A stretch of DNA of 64,000 nt from Microbacterium oryzae (GTDB lineage: Bacteria > Actinomycetota > Actinomycetes > Actinomycetales > Microbacteriaceae), in contig NZ_CP032550.1 in NCBI RefSeq assembly GCF_009735645.1, positions 620,001-684,000 of the forward strand, given 5' to 3'. Positions 1 to 8,072 of this stretch are shown here, in pieces. The notes beneath the pieces were generated by a model. It had not been told where the DNA came from, searched no databases, and worked only from the letters and a program-made list of their open reading frames with translations. The position numbers were made by a program, and so were the translations under genes. Each line of letters begins with the position of its first letter. The first letter of the stretch is position 1.

Positions 1-155
1 CGGGCACTCGCGCGACGGAGCGCGGTCTCGCGCTCCGTCCGCTCGTCGAGACGCTCCGCGACGTGCTCGCCTGGCGCGAAGGCGGCGGCGAGGCGGGAGC
101 GGCGGGTCTCGTCGATGCCGACGAGCGCGCGCTCATCGCGCTGCTGCGCGGCTGA
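1..155 (+). CDS. C-terminal end of an NAD-dependent epimerase/SDR-family protein (partial)
   Basis: The reading frame enters from the left edge and stops with TGA at 153-155, leaving about 50 residues. The stretch GLALRPLVETLRDVLAW is typical of the C-terminal tail of actinobacterial NAD-dependent epimerase/dehydratases, where a 'GL-x-RPL-x-x-T-x-RD-x-L-x-W' segment precedes a tail ending 'ERALL...W/G'. The catalytic part lies outside the window, so the substrate cannot be judged. Third codon positions are almost all G/C, which supports this frame. The family call rests on the tail motif only. Confidence 0.6.
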   Translation, partial: GTRATERGLALRPLVETLRDVLAWREGGGEAGAAGLVDADERALIALLRG

Positions 156-245
156 TCCGGCCGAAGGCCGCCCGCGCAACCCCTTCCGCGGCCGTCTCCG
201 GGCGACCTAGCGTGGGGGGACGATACCGACGAGAAGGGCGGACGC

Positions 246-530
246 ATGACGGAACGACATGTGGAGACGATCTCGAAGCGCGGGCAGTGGGTGAGCCGCG
301 TTCCGGGGGAGAGCGAGCACTCGCGGAGCTACGCCAGCCAGGACGAGGCGGTGGCGGCGGGCAGAGCGCTCGCCGAGGAGCTCGGCATCCCGCATCGGGT
401 GCACGACACCGAGGCGACCGGCGTCGTCACCGACGAGCAGAGCGACGCCGAGGCCGACGCGGCGCGGGACGAGCTGCTGCCCGACACCACCGACGAGCAG
501 GACCGCCCGCTGGACAACCCCTCGGGCTGA
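246..530 (+). CDS. DUF2188-type small protein
   Basis: 94-residue protein. The N-terminal half (about residues 6-50) has the DUF2188 pattern: a short beta strand followed by 'W', then 'S..Y.sq.EAvaaGraLAeelg', which in this family forms a small alpha/beta fold of unknown role. The C-terminal half is acidic and probably disordered. A TAGCGT box at 208-213 fits a -10 element about 30 nt upstream, and a GA-rich stretch (gagaaggg) precedes the ATG. It is followed 21 nt later by another small acidic protein on the same strand, so the two are probably co-transcribed. Small DUF2188 proteins often accompany stress genes in actinobacteria; no activity is known. Confidence 0.75.
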   Translation: MTERHVETISKRGQWVSRVPGESEHSRSYASQDEAVAAGRALAEELGIPHRVHDTEATGVVTDEQSDAEADAARDELLPDTTDEQDRPLDNPSG

Positions 531-551
531 CCCCGACGAGAGGACCGGAAG

Positions 552-740
552 ATGAGCGACGAGCCGGACGATGCGGCCATGGCCGACGCCGAGGAGTACA
601 ACCGGATCGCGAAAGAGCACGGGATCGCCGATCCCGGCGGGATCCCGGAGCAGACCGTCGACGAAGAGGAGCCGAAGGCGGACCTGCCCCTCGACGACAT
701 CGCGGACGACGCCGTCGAGGAGCTCGGCCCCGCGCAGTAG
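552..740 (+). CDS. Small acidic hypothetical protein
   Basis: 62-residue, strongly acidic protein with no cysteine, signal peptide or membrane segment. A purine-rich site (gagagg/ggaag) lies just upstream of the ATG, and the gene follows the DUF2188 gene by 21 nt in the same direction. Codon use matches the neighbours (high third-position G/C). I do not recognise a family; it could be an intrinsically disordered stress protein. It is retained as a gene because of the ribosome binding site, spacing and codon bias. Confidence 0.6.
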   Translation: MSDEPDDAAMADAEEYNRIAKEHGIADPGGIPEQTVDEEEPKADLPLDDIADDAVEELGPAQ

Positions 741-759
741 CTCCCGGAGCAGGAGGGCG

Positions 760-1731
760 TCAGAGGGCGCGGAGCCGCTCCAGCAGCGGCTCCGCGACCT
801 CGGCGAGGAAGCGCTCCTGCTGCTCGTCGCCCACCTGCACGATCGCCACATCGGTGAAGCCCGCGTCGACGAACGGACGCGCGCTCTCCGCGAGCGCGTC
901 GAGGTCGGGTCCGCACGCGATGGACTGGGCCACGTCCTCCGGCCGGACATAGGCGCTCGCCGCCTGGAATCCCGCGGGCGTCGGCAGGTCGGCGTTCACC
1001 GCCCAGCCCCCCGCGAACCAGCGGAACTGGTCATGCGCGCGCGCCACGGCCCGCTCCCGGTCGGGATCCCACGAGATCGGGATCTGCCCGATCTTGCGCG
1101 ACGGCGCGTCGCCCTCGCGCGCGCCGTCCCACGCCTGCAGGAGTCCAGGGTCCGGCTCCGTGGTGATGAGGTGGTCGCCCAGGGGAGCGAACTCGGCGAT
1201 GGAGCTCGGTCCCGACACTGCGACGCCGATGGGGACCCCGCCGTCGGGGCAGTCCCAGATGCGCGCGGAGTCGACCCGGAAGTACTCGCCCTCATAGGTG
1301 ATGAGATCCCCGGTGTGCAGCGCCCGGATGATCTCGATCGCCTCCACCAGCATGTCCTGACGCGCGTGCACGGCCGGCCATCCCTCGCCCACGACGTGCT
1401 CGTTGAGGTTCTCGCCCGAGCCCAGCCCCAGGAGGAAGCGCCCCTCGGAGAGCTCCTGCAGCGTCGCGGCCTTCTGCGCCACGACGGCGGGGTGATAGCG
1501 CATGGTCGGGCACGTGACGTAGGTCATGAGCTCCACGCGCGAGGTGGCCTGCGCGACGGCGCCGAGCACAGTCCACGCATACGGCGCGTGCCCCTGGCTC
1601 GTGAGCCACGGCGAGTAGTGGTCGCTGCTCGCGAGGTAGTCGAAGCCCGCGTCCTCCGCGGCCTGGGCGTATCGCACGAGCTCGCGCGGTCCGCTCTGCT
1701 CGGTCATCAGCGTGTATCCGAAGCGCGTCAT
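760..1731 (-). CDS. LLM-class (F420-dependent type) oxidoreductase
   Basis: 323-residue TIM-barrel protein of the luciferase-like monooxygenase superfamily, the subgroup that resembles F420-dependent glucose-6-phosphate dehydrogenase. Visible hallmarks are 'YAQAAEDAGFDYLASSDHYSPW' (split here as AEDAGFDYL and SSDHYSPW), the strand-turn 'GLGSGENLNEHVVG' and 'AVSGPSSIAEFAPLGDHLI'. The ATG at 1731 is chosen over an upstream in-frame start at 1803 because it has a strong Shine-Dalgarno (gggagagg) and begins with the conserved 'RFGYTLMTEQ'. A TAGCGT -10 box (minus strand, 1763-1768) lies about 30 nt upstream. The substrate is unknown; cofactor F420 is inferred from the family. Confidence 0.85.
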   Translation of the reverse strand: MTRFGYTLMTEQSGPRELVRYAQAAEDAGFDYLASSDHYSPWLTSQGHAPYAWTVLGAVAQATSRVELMTYVTCPTMRYHPAVVAQKAATLQELSEGRFLLGLGSGENLNEHVVGEGWPAVHARQDMLVEAIEIIRALHTGDLITYEGEYFRVDSARIWDCPDGGVPIGVAVSGPSSIAEFAPLGDHLITTEPDPGLLQAWDGAREGDAPSRKIGQIPISWDPDRERAVARAHDQFRWFAGGWAVNADLPTPAGFQAASAYVRPEDVAQSIACGPDLDALAESARPFVDAGFTDVAIVQVGDEQQERFLAEVAEPLLERLRAL

Positions 1732-1817
1732 ATCCCTCTCCCTGCTCTGGTGGTCTCCCCGCACGCTAGACGCCGGAAGGCGGCGCGAACAGGGGGTTGC
1801 CACGCGCCCTGGTGCCG

Positions 1818-1829
1818 GGCAACGTTGCC
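1818..1829. promoter_or_regulatory. LacI-type palindromic operator candidate
   Basis: The perfect 12-bp palindrome ggcaacgttgcc is centred on CG and ends 3 nt before the ATG of the SDR gene at 1833. Centre-CG palindromes with AAC/GTT half-sites are typical LacI-family operators. Its position over the translation start would suit repression of the SDR gene. The regulator is not in the window; this is inference from shape and place. Confidence 0.35.
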
Positions 1830-1832
1830 GCC

Positions 1833-2657
1833 ATGACGAACGACATCTCCGCCAGCACCCATCCGCCCGTCGTCCGCCGCGCCATCGTCACGGGCGCCGA
1901 CTCCGGCATCGGCCGCGCCACCGCGGTCGCGCTCGCCGCGGCCGGCATGGACGTCGGCATCACCTGGTTCCAGGACGAGGACGGCGCGGCGGCGACCGCC
2001 GAGGAGGTGCGCGCTCACGGCTCGCGCGCCGTCGTCGCGCGCCTCGACGTCAGCGACATCCCGGCCTGCGGCGACGTCGTCGACCGGATGGCCGACGAGC
2101 TCGGCAGTCTGGACGTGTTCGTCAACAACGCGGGAGCGGGATCCCAGACGCCGTTCCTCGACCTGCGCCTCGATCAGTGGCGCCAGGTGCTCGACATCGA
2201 CCTCACCGGCGCCTTCATCTGCCTGCAGCGCGCGGCGCGGCGGATGGTCGCGGCCGGCCAGGGCGGACGCCTCATCGCCGTGACGAGCGTGCACGCGCAC
2301 CAGCCGATGGTGGGCTCCAGCGTCTACGACGCGGCCAAGCACGGCCTCGGCGGACTCATGAAGAGCATCGCGCTGGAGCTGGGGAGCACGGGCATCACGG
2401 CCGTGAGCGTGGCGCCCGGCGAGATCGCCACCGCCATGACCGGCAACGAGGACGTCGACCCGCACACCGTGGACCGGCCGGGCATCCCCCTCGGACGCCC
2501 CGGGGACGCCCGCGAGGTCGCCGCGCTCATCGCGTTCCTCGCCTCGCCCGAGGCGAGCTACATCACCGGCACCTCGATCGCGGTCGACGGCGGCATGCTG
2601 CAGATGGGCCCGCAGGCCGGTGCGGCTGTCACATCGCACGGCTGGCGCACGGTCTGA
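1833..2657 (+). CDS. SDR-family oxidoreductase
   Basis: 274-residue classical short-chain dehydrogenase. It shows the cofactor motif TGADSGIG near residue 20, the NNAG motif (FVNNAGAG), the catalytic S-Y-K set ending YDAAKHG, and the C-terminal SPEASYITGTSIAVDGGM that is standard for the family. It probably uses NADP(H); the substrate cannot be inferred. The ATG at 1833 is preferred to an earlier in-frame start at 1797 because the extra residues do not match the family. A LacI-type palindrome directly precedes the start, and a perfect hairpin follows the stop. It diverges from the LLM oxidoreductase gene. Confidence 0.85.
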   Translation: MTNDISASTHPPVVRRAIVTGADSGIGRATAVALAAAGMDVGITWFQDEDGAAATAEEVRAHGSRAVVARLDVSDIPACGDVVDRMADELGSLDVFVNNAGAGSQTPFLDLRLDQWRQVLDIDLTGAFICLQRAARRMVAAGQGGRLIAVTSVHAHQPMVGSSVYDAAKHGLGGLMKSIALELGSTGITAVSVAPGEIATAMTGNEDVDPHTVDRPGIPLGRPGDAREVAALIAFLASPEASYITGTSIAVDGGMLQMGPQAGAAVTSHGWRTV

Positions 2658-2665
2658 CCGACAGG

Positions 2666-2700
2666 AAGCGGCGGGGACGGCTCGGCCGTCCCCGCCGCTT
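2666..2700. terminator. Bidirectional intrinsic terminator hairpin
   Basis: Perfect 15-bp stem (aagcggcggggacgg paired with its complement at 2686-2700) with a 5-nt loop, placed between the convergent ends of the SDR gene (stop 2657) and the DUF2795 gene (stop 2709). It has no U-tract, as is usual in high-GC actinobacteria, and can act in both directions. Confidence 0.8.
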
Positions 2701-2708
2701 CGCCGTGC

Positions 2709-2906
2709 TCAGTTCGCGTCGGCGATCGCCGAGCTCACCGCCGTCGGCGCGTCGTACTCGCCGTCGGGGATGGCCTCGAGCGCCTGGAGGACGTTGTCAT
2801 CGGCTCCCGACTTCCGTGCCGAGGCGACGATGTCCTCCTTGCTCGCGGGATAGTCGATGCCGCCCAGGAACTTCTGCACCTGAATCGGGTTCGGGGTGTC
2901 GCTCAT
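2709..2906 (-). CDS. DUF2795 domain protein
   Basis: 65-residue protein matching the short DUF2795 family: an N-terminal 'PNPIQVQKFLGGIDYPASKEDIV' type segment (helix, GxxYP turn, 'K.dlv..A...GA') followed by 'vl.aLe.iPdg.Ydsp..V..ai'. The role is unknown; members are common in actinobacteria near stress and envelope genes. A strong Shine-Dalgarno (gagaggagagaagg) precedes the ATG at 2906. Its first 110 nt overlap the 3' end of the upstream glycosyltransferase in another frame, an unusually long overlap. Confidence 0.8.
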   Translation of the reverse strand: MSDTPNPIQVQKFLGGIDYPASKEDIVASARKSGADDNVLQALEAIPDGEYDAPTAVSSAIADAN

Positions 2907-3819
2907 CCTTCTCTCCTCTCTCGGTGTCGGGCCCGTCCGGGCCCGCCTGCGATCGGCCGAAGACGACGTCTGTCGCCTCCACGCGCCGGTCGACGATGGT
3001 GGTGGGCGCCTCGAGGTGCACGGCGCCGCTGGGGAGGACGCCGGCGCCGCCCCGGGTCTCCATGACGCGCCACTGGGCTGCCACGTCCTCGCCCGCGTGC
3101 GCGACGGGCAGGCGCGGCCAGAAGTCGAAGCCGCCGGCGGTCTCGAGCGCCTGCCGGTCGAAGAGGACGCAGCCGCCGACCCATGCGATGCGGTACGCGA
3201 GCCGGTCGTCGTCGGCCAGCCCGCGCTCGGCGGCCTCGTGTGCCAGGTTCGCCGCGTTGTGCAGCGGCCAGCGGTCGAAGCCGGGGGAGCCGCGACGGAT
3301 GCGCTCGGGCCGCACCCCCTCGGGTCCCCACGGCTCGAACGTCGTGCGCTCGTGCGGGCGCACATCCGGCAGGTAGGACAGGCCCTGCACGGCGTACCCG
3401 ACGAAGCCGCAGCCGGTCTCCGAGAGCGCGGCGTCGAGCCGCGCGAGGGCGTCGGGCTCCAGCCAGACGTCGTCGTCCAGGAACAGCACGCGCGGGGCGC
3501 GGGCCTGCTCGAGGAGGAACTGACGCTGCTCGGCCATGCCCCGTCGCGGCAGGTGGGGAAGCACGTCGACCGGGCGGCCCTGCGCGCGCAGCACGCGGAC
3601 CATCGCCTGCACGGCGGGGTCGGACGACGCCGCGCCGCCGTCGGACTGGTCGCTCACGACCACGCGGAATGCCGGATCGTCCTGCGCGGCGAGGCCGGCG
3701 AGCGTCACCGCGAGCGCCGACGTGCGCCCGGCGCTCGGGATGAGCACGTCGACGGCGGGCGCGACGCGTGCGGCGGGCGCCGCCCAGTGCGCGGCGCCGC
3801 GGCGGCTGATCGCCGTCAT
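2797..3819 (-). CDS. Glycosyltransferase family 2
   Basis: 340-residue GT-A-fold enzyme. The N-terminus has 'VDVLIPSAGRTSALAVTLAGL', the nucleotide-sugar entry strand, and about residue 120 carries 'RVLFLDDDVWLEPDAL', the DXD metal-binding motif. Later 'WVGGCVLFDRQAL' and 'GEDVAAQWR' (the acceptor-side ED motif) complete the GT2 pattern. The start ATG at 3819 overlaps the stop of the upstream HldE-like gene by 4 nt, so translation is probably coupled. The last 35 or so residues, overlapping the DUF2795 gene, look non-globular. It probably transfers a sugar in the heptose-glycan pathway encoded around it; donor and acceptor are unknown. Confidence 0.85.
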   Translation of the reverse strand: MTAISRRGAAHWAAPAARVAPAVDVLIPSAGRTSALAVTLAGLAAQDDPAFRVVVSDQSDGGAASSDPAVQAMVRVLRAQGRPVDVLPHLPRRGMAEQRQFLLEQARAPRVLFLDDDVWLEPDALARLDAALSETGCGFVGYAVQGLSYLPDVRPHERTTFEPWGPEGVRPERIRRGSPGFDRWPLHNAANLAHEAAERGLADDDRLAYRIAWVGGCVLFDRQALETAGGFDFWPRLPVAHAGEDVAAQWRVMETRGGAGVLPSGAVHLEAPTTIVDRRVEATDVVFGRSQAGPDGPDTERGEKDERHPEPDSGAEVPGRHRLSREQGGHRRLGTEVGSR

Positions 3820-5297
3820 CGCGGCGGCATCCCCTCCGTCGCGGTCGGCACCGCCCGGATGCGGCCGAGGATCTCGGTCGTGGAGTGGTCGGAGACGTAG
3901 TCGAGGATGGCCACCTCGCCGCCGACCGCGCGCACCTCGGCCGTCTCCGCCAGCATCTCCGGTGTGTAGTCCCCGCCCTTGGCGTAGACGTCGGGGCGCA
4001 GTCGGCGGATGAGCGCCGATGGCGTGTCCTCGTCGAACACCGTGACGTAGTCCACGCACTCCAGGGCCGCGAGCACGTTCGCGCGGTCGGAGGAGCCGTT
4101 CACGGGCCGGTCCGGGCCCTTCAGGCGCCGCACCGAGTCGTCGCCGTTCACCGCGACGACGAGCACGTCGCCCAGGCGCTTGGCCTGCCGCAGATAACTC
4201 GTGTGGCCGCGGTGCAGCACGTCGAAGCAGCCGTTGGTGAAGACGACGCGCTCGCCCTCGGCACGGCGCCGCTCGATCTCGACGGCGAGCTCGTCGGCCG
4301 AGAGCGCGGCGTCGGAGGGGCGCCCGGCCCAGGCGGCGAGCTCGTCGAGCGAGCACACGCAGGTGCCGGGCTTCCGCACCGCGACGTCGGCCGCCTGCTG
4401 CGCGAGGGCGCACGCCGACGTGACCGGAAGCCCCGCTGCCGCTGCCACGGTGAGCGCGGCGACGAAGACGTCGCCGGCGCCGGAGGCCTGCTTCTCGGGC
4501 GTCGGATGGGCGTGGGTGCGCAGCGGCGGATGGTCGGGCTGCAGGAGCACGGTTCCGGTGCGGTCGAGCGTGACGACGGCCGCGTGCGCCCCGGTGGCCG
4601 CGAGGATGTCCCCGGCGTGCGCGGCGACCCGCTCCGGGCGCTCCTCACCCGCGCCGAGCGGCGCCCCGAGCACGCGCTCGGTCTCGCCGGCGTTGGGGGT
4701 GACGAGGTCGGGCTCGAGCGCGCGCCACCGCGCGAGGTCGTGGGCGTCGACCACGCGCAGCGCGGGGCGGTCTCCGGCGCCGAGCGCGGCGACGACCGCG
4801 TCGGAGAGGAGCGTCGACCCGTAGTCGCAGATGAGCTGCGCGTCGGCGCCGTCGGTGGCGGCCAGCGCATCCGCGACGAGGCCCTCGACCGCGTGCTGCG
4901 GCCATCCGCCCTCGTGCGTCTCGTCGATGCGCAGCATGAGCTGGTCGCCCGACATCACGCGCACCTTCGTCGTCGTGCGCGTGTCGGCGACCGGCCGCAG
5001 CCGTGCGACGTCGACGCCGGCCTCGGCCAGCGCGGCGCGCAGGGTGCGCCCCGCCTCGTCCTCGCCGACGACGCCGACCGCCTCGACCCTCGCGCCGAGC
5101 GCGGCGAGGTTCATGGCGGTGTTGGCCGCGCCGCCGGGCGCGTGCACGCGCTCGGCGACATCCACCACCGGTGCGGGGGCCTCGCGGGCGAGACGCGAGA
5201 TGTCGCCGCTCCACCAGCCATCGAGCAGGTAGTCGCCGATGACGACGACCCGCGGCGCGCGGGCGCGGATGACCCCGAGGTCGTCGAGCGCGCTCAC
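3816..5297 (-). CDS. hldE: HldE-like bifunctional heptose-7-P kinase / heptose-1-P nucleotidyltransferase (copy 1)
   Basis: 493 residues in two domains. Residues 1-330 are a PfkB-type sugar kinase with 'VVVIGDYLLDGWWSGD', the sugar-binding 'HAPGGAANTAMNLAALGA' and the catalytic GAGD loop (KQASGAGDVFVAAL). Residues 350-485 are a cytidylyltransferase-like nucleotidyltransferase with 'VFTNGCFDVLHRGH' (the HxGH motif), 'NGDDSVRRLKGPDRPVN' and 'KGGDYTPE', which align well with the second domain of enterobacterial HldE/RfaE. In that pathway the enzyme phosphorylates D-glycero-D-manno-heptose 7-phosphate and later makes the nucleotide-activated heptose. The nucleotide (ADP in Gram-negatives) is inferred. 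It overlaps the aldehyde dehydrogenase stop by 4 nt. A diverged second copy lies at 8827-10167. Confidence 0.85.
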   Translation of the reverse strand: MSALDDLGVIRARAPRVVVIGDYLLDGWWSGDISRLAREAPAPVVDVAERVHAPGGAANTAMNLAALGARVEAVGVVGEDEAGRTLRAALAEAGVDVARLRPVADTRTTTKVRVMSGDQLMLRIDETHEGGWPQHAVEGLVADALAATDGADAQLICDYGSTLLSDAVVAALGAGDRPALRVVDAHDLARWRALEPDLVTPNAGETERVLGAPLGAGEERPERVAAHAGDILAATGAHAAVVTLDRTGTVLLQPDHPPLRTHAHPTPEKQASGAGDVFVAALTVAAAAGLPVTSACALAQQAADVAVRKPGTCVCSLDELAAWAGRPSDAALSADELAVEIERRRAEGERVVFTNGCFDVLHRGHTSYLRQAKRLGDVLVVAVNGDDSVRRLKGPDRPVNGSSDRANVLAALECVDYVTVFDEDTPSALIRRLRPDVYAKGGDYTPEMLAETAEVRAVGGEVAILDYVSDHSTTEILGRIRAVPTATEGMPPR

Positions 5298-6682
5298 CGC
5301 GTGACCGCCGGCGAGAGGTGGACGACCTTGACGACCGTCATCTCGTCGAGGAGCTCGGGGCCGTAGCCGAACCCGGAGCCGCTTCGGCCGCGCGGCTGGG
5401 CGGAGCCGCCCGGGGCGCCGCCGAACACCGCGTTGACCTTCACCGTGCCCACGGGCAGCGCGTCGATGGCGCGGTTGGCGTGGCCGATGTCGGCGGTGAG
5501 GACGCTCGCGGCGAGCCCGTGCTCGTCGTGCGCGGCGAGGCGCACCGCCTCATCGAAGTCGTCAACGACCATGACCGGCGCGACCGGTCCGAACGTCTCC
5601 TGCTGGAAGACGGGCATGGTCGGCGTGCAGCCGACGAGGACGGTCGCGGGGTAGTGGCAGCCGGGGCCGTCGGAGATGGCCCCGCCGACGAGGGCGCGCG
5701 CGCCCTGCGCGATGGACCCGGTCACCTGGGCGTCGACCTCCGCGCGCATGCGCTCGTCGACGAGCGGCGCGAGGGCGTTCGCGGCGTTGCGGGACTCCGC
5801 CTCGGCGACGAGCGCGGCGACGAAGTCGTCGGCGATGTCGCGGTGGACGAAGATCCGCTCCACGGAGGTGCAGATCTGGCCGCTGTTCGCGAACGATCCG
5901 AGCGCGGCCTGGCCGGCCGCCCAGACCGGGTCGACGCCGGCATCGACGACGAGCGCGTCGTTGCCGCCGTTCTCGCGGATGAGGTGGGCCCCGGTGAGGG
6001 CCACCGCGCGCGCGATGCGCTCGCCGGCGGCCGTGGAGCCCACGTGCGCGACCATGTCGACATCGGGGCAGCTCACGAGGGCCTCGCCGGTCTGCGCGCG
6101 CCCGCTCACCGTGCACAGGACGCCCTCGGGCAGCTCGGCGGCGAGGATCTCGCCGATGAGGAGGCCGAGGTGGGGGCACCGCTCGCTGGGCTTGTGCACC
6201 ACCGTGTTGCCCGTGGCGATGGCGGCGCCGATGAGTCCGATGGCGACCGCGACCGGGTCGTTCCACGGGGTGACGACGGCCACCACGCCGCGCGGCTCGG
6301 CGCGCGTGAGATCCAGGGCCTCCGCGCCGCCGCGGAGGCTTCGACCGCGATGCAGGGGACCGTACTCGGAGTACTGCAGGAGCGTGTCGACGGCCGCGCC
6401 GATCCCGCCTTCGACGTCGGAGCGCAGGCGCCCGTTCTCCCGCTGCTCGAGATCGGCGACCTCGCTCGCCCGCGCGGCCAGCGCGTGCGCGGCGCGTCGC
6501 AGCGCCTGCCCGCGGGCCGCGGCCGGCGTCGCGCGCCACGCGGGGAAGGCCTCCCTCGCGCGCGCGACCGCGGCGCGCACCTCGTCGGCGTCGGCTGCGG
6601 GCACGCCGCCCACGATCGACCCGTCCCGCGGATCGGCGATCACGATCTCATCCCCCGTGCGGACGAATGCCCCTGCGCTCAT
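5294..6682 (-). CDS. Aldehyde dehydrogenase family protein
   Basis: 462-residue NAD(P)-dependent aldehyde dehydrogenase. Visible are the substrate-channel 'VVTPWNDPVAVAIGL', the cofactor site 'NTVVHKPSERCP', 'HVGSTAAGERIA', the general base Glu in 'HLIRENGGND' (variant of the usual E-L-G-G-K), the catalytic Cys in 'FANSGQICTSVERIFV' and the late 'QQETFGPVAPVM'. The ATG at 6682 has a strong Shine-Dalgarno (gggaggagc) 7 nt upstream. It heads the run ALDH - hldE - GT2 - DUF2795. Its task in a heptose pathway is unclear: it may oxidise a sugar aldehyde or detoxify aldehydes under stress. The substrate is not predictable. Confidence 0.88.
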   Translation of the reverse strand: MSAGAFVRTGDEIVIADPRDGSIVGGVPAADADEVRAAVARAREAFPAWRATPAAARGQALRRAAHALAARASEVADLEQRENGRLRSDVEGGIGAAVDTLLQYSEYGPLHRGRSLRGGAEALDLTRAEPRGVVAVVTPWNDPVAVAIGLIGAAIATGNTVVHKPSERCPHLGLLIGEILAAELPEGVLCTVSGRAQTGEALVSCPDVDMVAHVGSTAAGERIARAVALTGAHLIRENGGNDALVVDAGVDPVWAAGQAALGSFANSGQICTSVERIFVHRDIADDFVAALVAEAESRNAANALAPLVDERMRAEVDAQVTGSIAQGARALVGGAISDGPGCHYPATVLVGCTPTMPVFQQETFGPVAPVMVVDDFDEAVRLAAHDEHGLAASVLTADIGHANRAIDALPVGTVKVNAVFGGAPGGSAQPRGRSGSGFGYGPELLDEMTVVKVVHLSPAVTR

Positions 6683-6839
6683 CGATGTGCTCCTCCCGAT
6701 CGTCGGCTCTTGACCGACCCCTACCCAATCCCGCCGCCGTTCACACGCACACGCGGAGGTTTGCTTTCCCGGCCGGCGGGGAAGTGGGAGAGACAGGACC
6801 GCCCGCGCCGTTCCGACGGCGCCGAGAGAGGGAGCACGC
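6683..6839. promoter_or_regulatory. Divergent promoter region with a motif shared by the heptose island
   Basis: 157-bp region between the ALDH run (minus) and the first GT9 gene (plus). It contains gcggaggtttgctttcc at 6753-6769 (plus strand), nearly the same as a sequence 27 nt upstream of the gmhB start (14683-14700, minus strand). A good Shine-Dalgarno (gagagggag) precedes the GT9 ATG. No convincing -35/-10 pair is visible. The shared motif may be an operator or leader element; function is inferred from repetition and position only. Confidence 0.4.
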
Positions 6840-8000
6840 ATGACCCCAGACGCCGCACTCGACACCGCAGCCCCCGCCCTCGCCGTCGTGGCGCCGCCCC
6901 GCGAGCGGTTCGCCGACGTGCGGCGCATCGCGCTGCTGCGCGGCGGGGGCCTCGGCGACCTCCTCTTCGCGCTCCCCGCCGCACAGGCGCTCATGGCGGC
7001 GTACCCCGACGCGGAGGTGACGCTGCTCGGCTCGCCGATCGCGGCGGCGCTGCTTCCGGGGCGCGCGGGCGCTCCCCATCGCATCGAGGTGCTGCCGCCC
7101 ATCCGCGGGGTGGGCGCCGCGCCCGGCGCGGTCACCGACGACGACGAGATCGCCCGGTTCGTCGCCGCGCAGCGCGAGCGGGGATACGATCTCGCGGTGC
7201 AGCTGCACGGGGGAGGGCGCTTCTCCAACCCGTTCCTGCTCTCCCTCGGCGCGACGCACACGATCGGCACCCGCACCGACGATGCGGCGGAGCTCGAGCG
7301 CACCGTCGACTACATCTACTACCAGCACGAGATGCTGCGCGGGCTCGAGGTCGCGGGGCTGGCGGGCGCGGCCCCGGTCGCGCTGGAAGCGCGGTTGGGC
7401 GTGTCGGATGAGGAGCATGCGGCCGCCGCGGCGATCAGCGGCGAGGACCGGCCGGTCGTCGTCATCCACCCCGGCGCCACCGACCCGCGGCGGCGCTGGC
7501 CGGTGGAGCGGTTCGCGGAGGTCGCCACCGCGGCGGTCGCCGAGGGCGCGCGCGTGGTGCTCGTCGGCGACGGAGCGGACGCGCACCTGTGCGGCGAGAT
7601 CGCCGCGCGGATCGATGCGCCGGAGGACGGCCTGGTCGTCGATGCGTCGGGACGGCTCGACCTCGGAACGCTCGCCGGGGTGCTCGCTCGCGCGGATGTC
7701 ATGCTCGGGAACGACAGCGGCCCGCGCCACCTCGCGCAGGCGGTGGGCGCGCGCACGGTGTCGGTCTTCTGGTTCGGCAACGTCGTGAACGCCGGTCCGC
7801 TCGGCCGCGGACGCCACCGCGTGCACCTGGGGTGGACCACGCACTGCCCGACCTGCGGGCGCGACAGCACGCAGGTCGGCTGGACCGCGCCGCGCTGCGA
7901 GCACGACGATTCGTTCGTGGCGGGGGTGGCCGCCGCCGACGTGCGCGATGACGTGCTGCGGCTGGTGGCCGACGCGGTCGCGGAGCGCGCGGCGCTCTGA
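6840..8000 (+). CDS. Glycosyltransferase family 9 (heptosyltransferase-like), copy 1
   Basis: 386-residue GT-B enzyme of the ADP-heptose:LPS heptosyltransferase family. The N-terminal domain opens with 'IALLRGGGLGDLLFALPAAQAL', the GT9 signature G-x-GD-x-L-x-x-P. The C-terminal domain has 'VVVIHPGATDPRRRWPVERFAEV', 'VLVGDGAD' and 'VMLGNDSGPRHLAQAVGA', the donor-binding loop. Near the end is a cysteine set HCPTCGR...RC that could bind a metal. It should transfer a heptose (or related sugar) from a nucleotide donor to a cell-envelope acceptor. It is read divergently from the ALDH-hldE-GT2 run and ends at a perfect hairpin. Confidence 0.88.
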   Translation: MTPDAALDTAAPALAVVAPPRERFADVRRIALLRGGGLGDLLFALPAAQALMAAYPDAEVTLLGSPIAAALLPGRAGAPHRIEVLPPIRGVGAAPGAVTDDDEIARFVAAQRERGYDLAVQLHGGGRFSNPFLLSLGATHTIGTRTDDAAELERTVDYIYYQHEMLRGLEVAGLAGAAPVALEARLGVSDEEHAAAAAISGEDRPVVVIHPGATDPRRRWPVERFAEVATAAVAEGARVVLVGDGADAHLCGEIAARIDAPEDGLVVDASGRLDLGTLAGVLARADVMLGNDSGPRHLAQAVGARTVSVFWFGNVVNAGPLGRGRHRVHLGWTTHCPTCGRDSTQVGWTAPRCEHDDSFVAGVAAADVRDDVLRLVADAVAERAAL

Positions 8001-8021
8001 CTCCCGCGCATCGCGCCGAGT

Positions 8022-8061
8022 CGACAGCGGCCCGCCGGCGGAAGCCGGCGGGCCGCTGTCG
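8022..8061. terminator. Bidirectional intrinsic terminator hairpin
   Basis: Perfect 18-bp stem (cgacagcggcccgccggc and its complement) with a 4-nt loop (ggaa), located between the convergent GT9 gene (stop 8000) and SDR gene (stop 8073). No U-tract. It can terminate both transcripts. Confidence 0.85.
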
Positions 8062-8072
8062 TGGAGCGCGGA

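Noticed and set aside
571..1836. Long plus-strand open frame of 421 codons opposite the LLM oxidoreductase
   Set aside because: It is Arg/Ala/Gly-rich with no family pattern and lies opposite a clear gene; high GC makes long antisense frames common.
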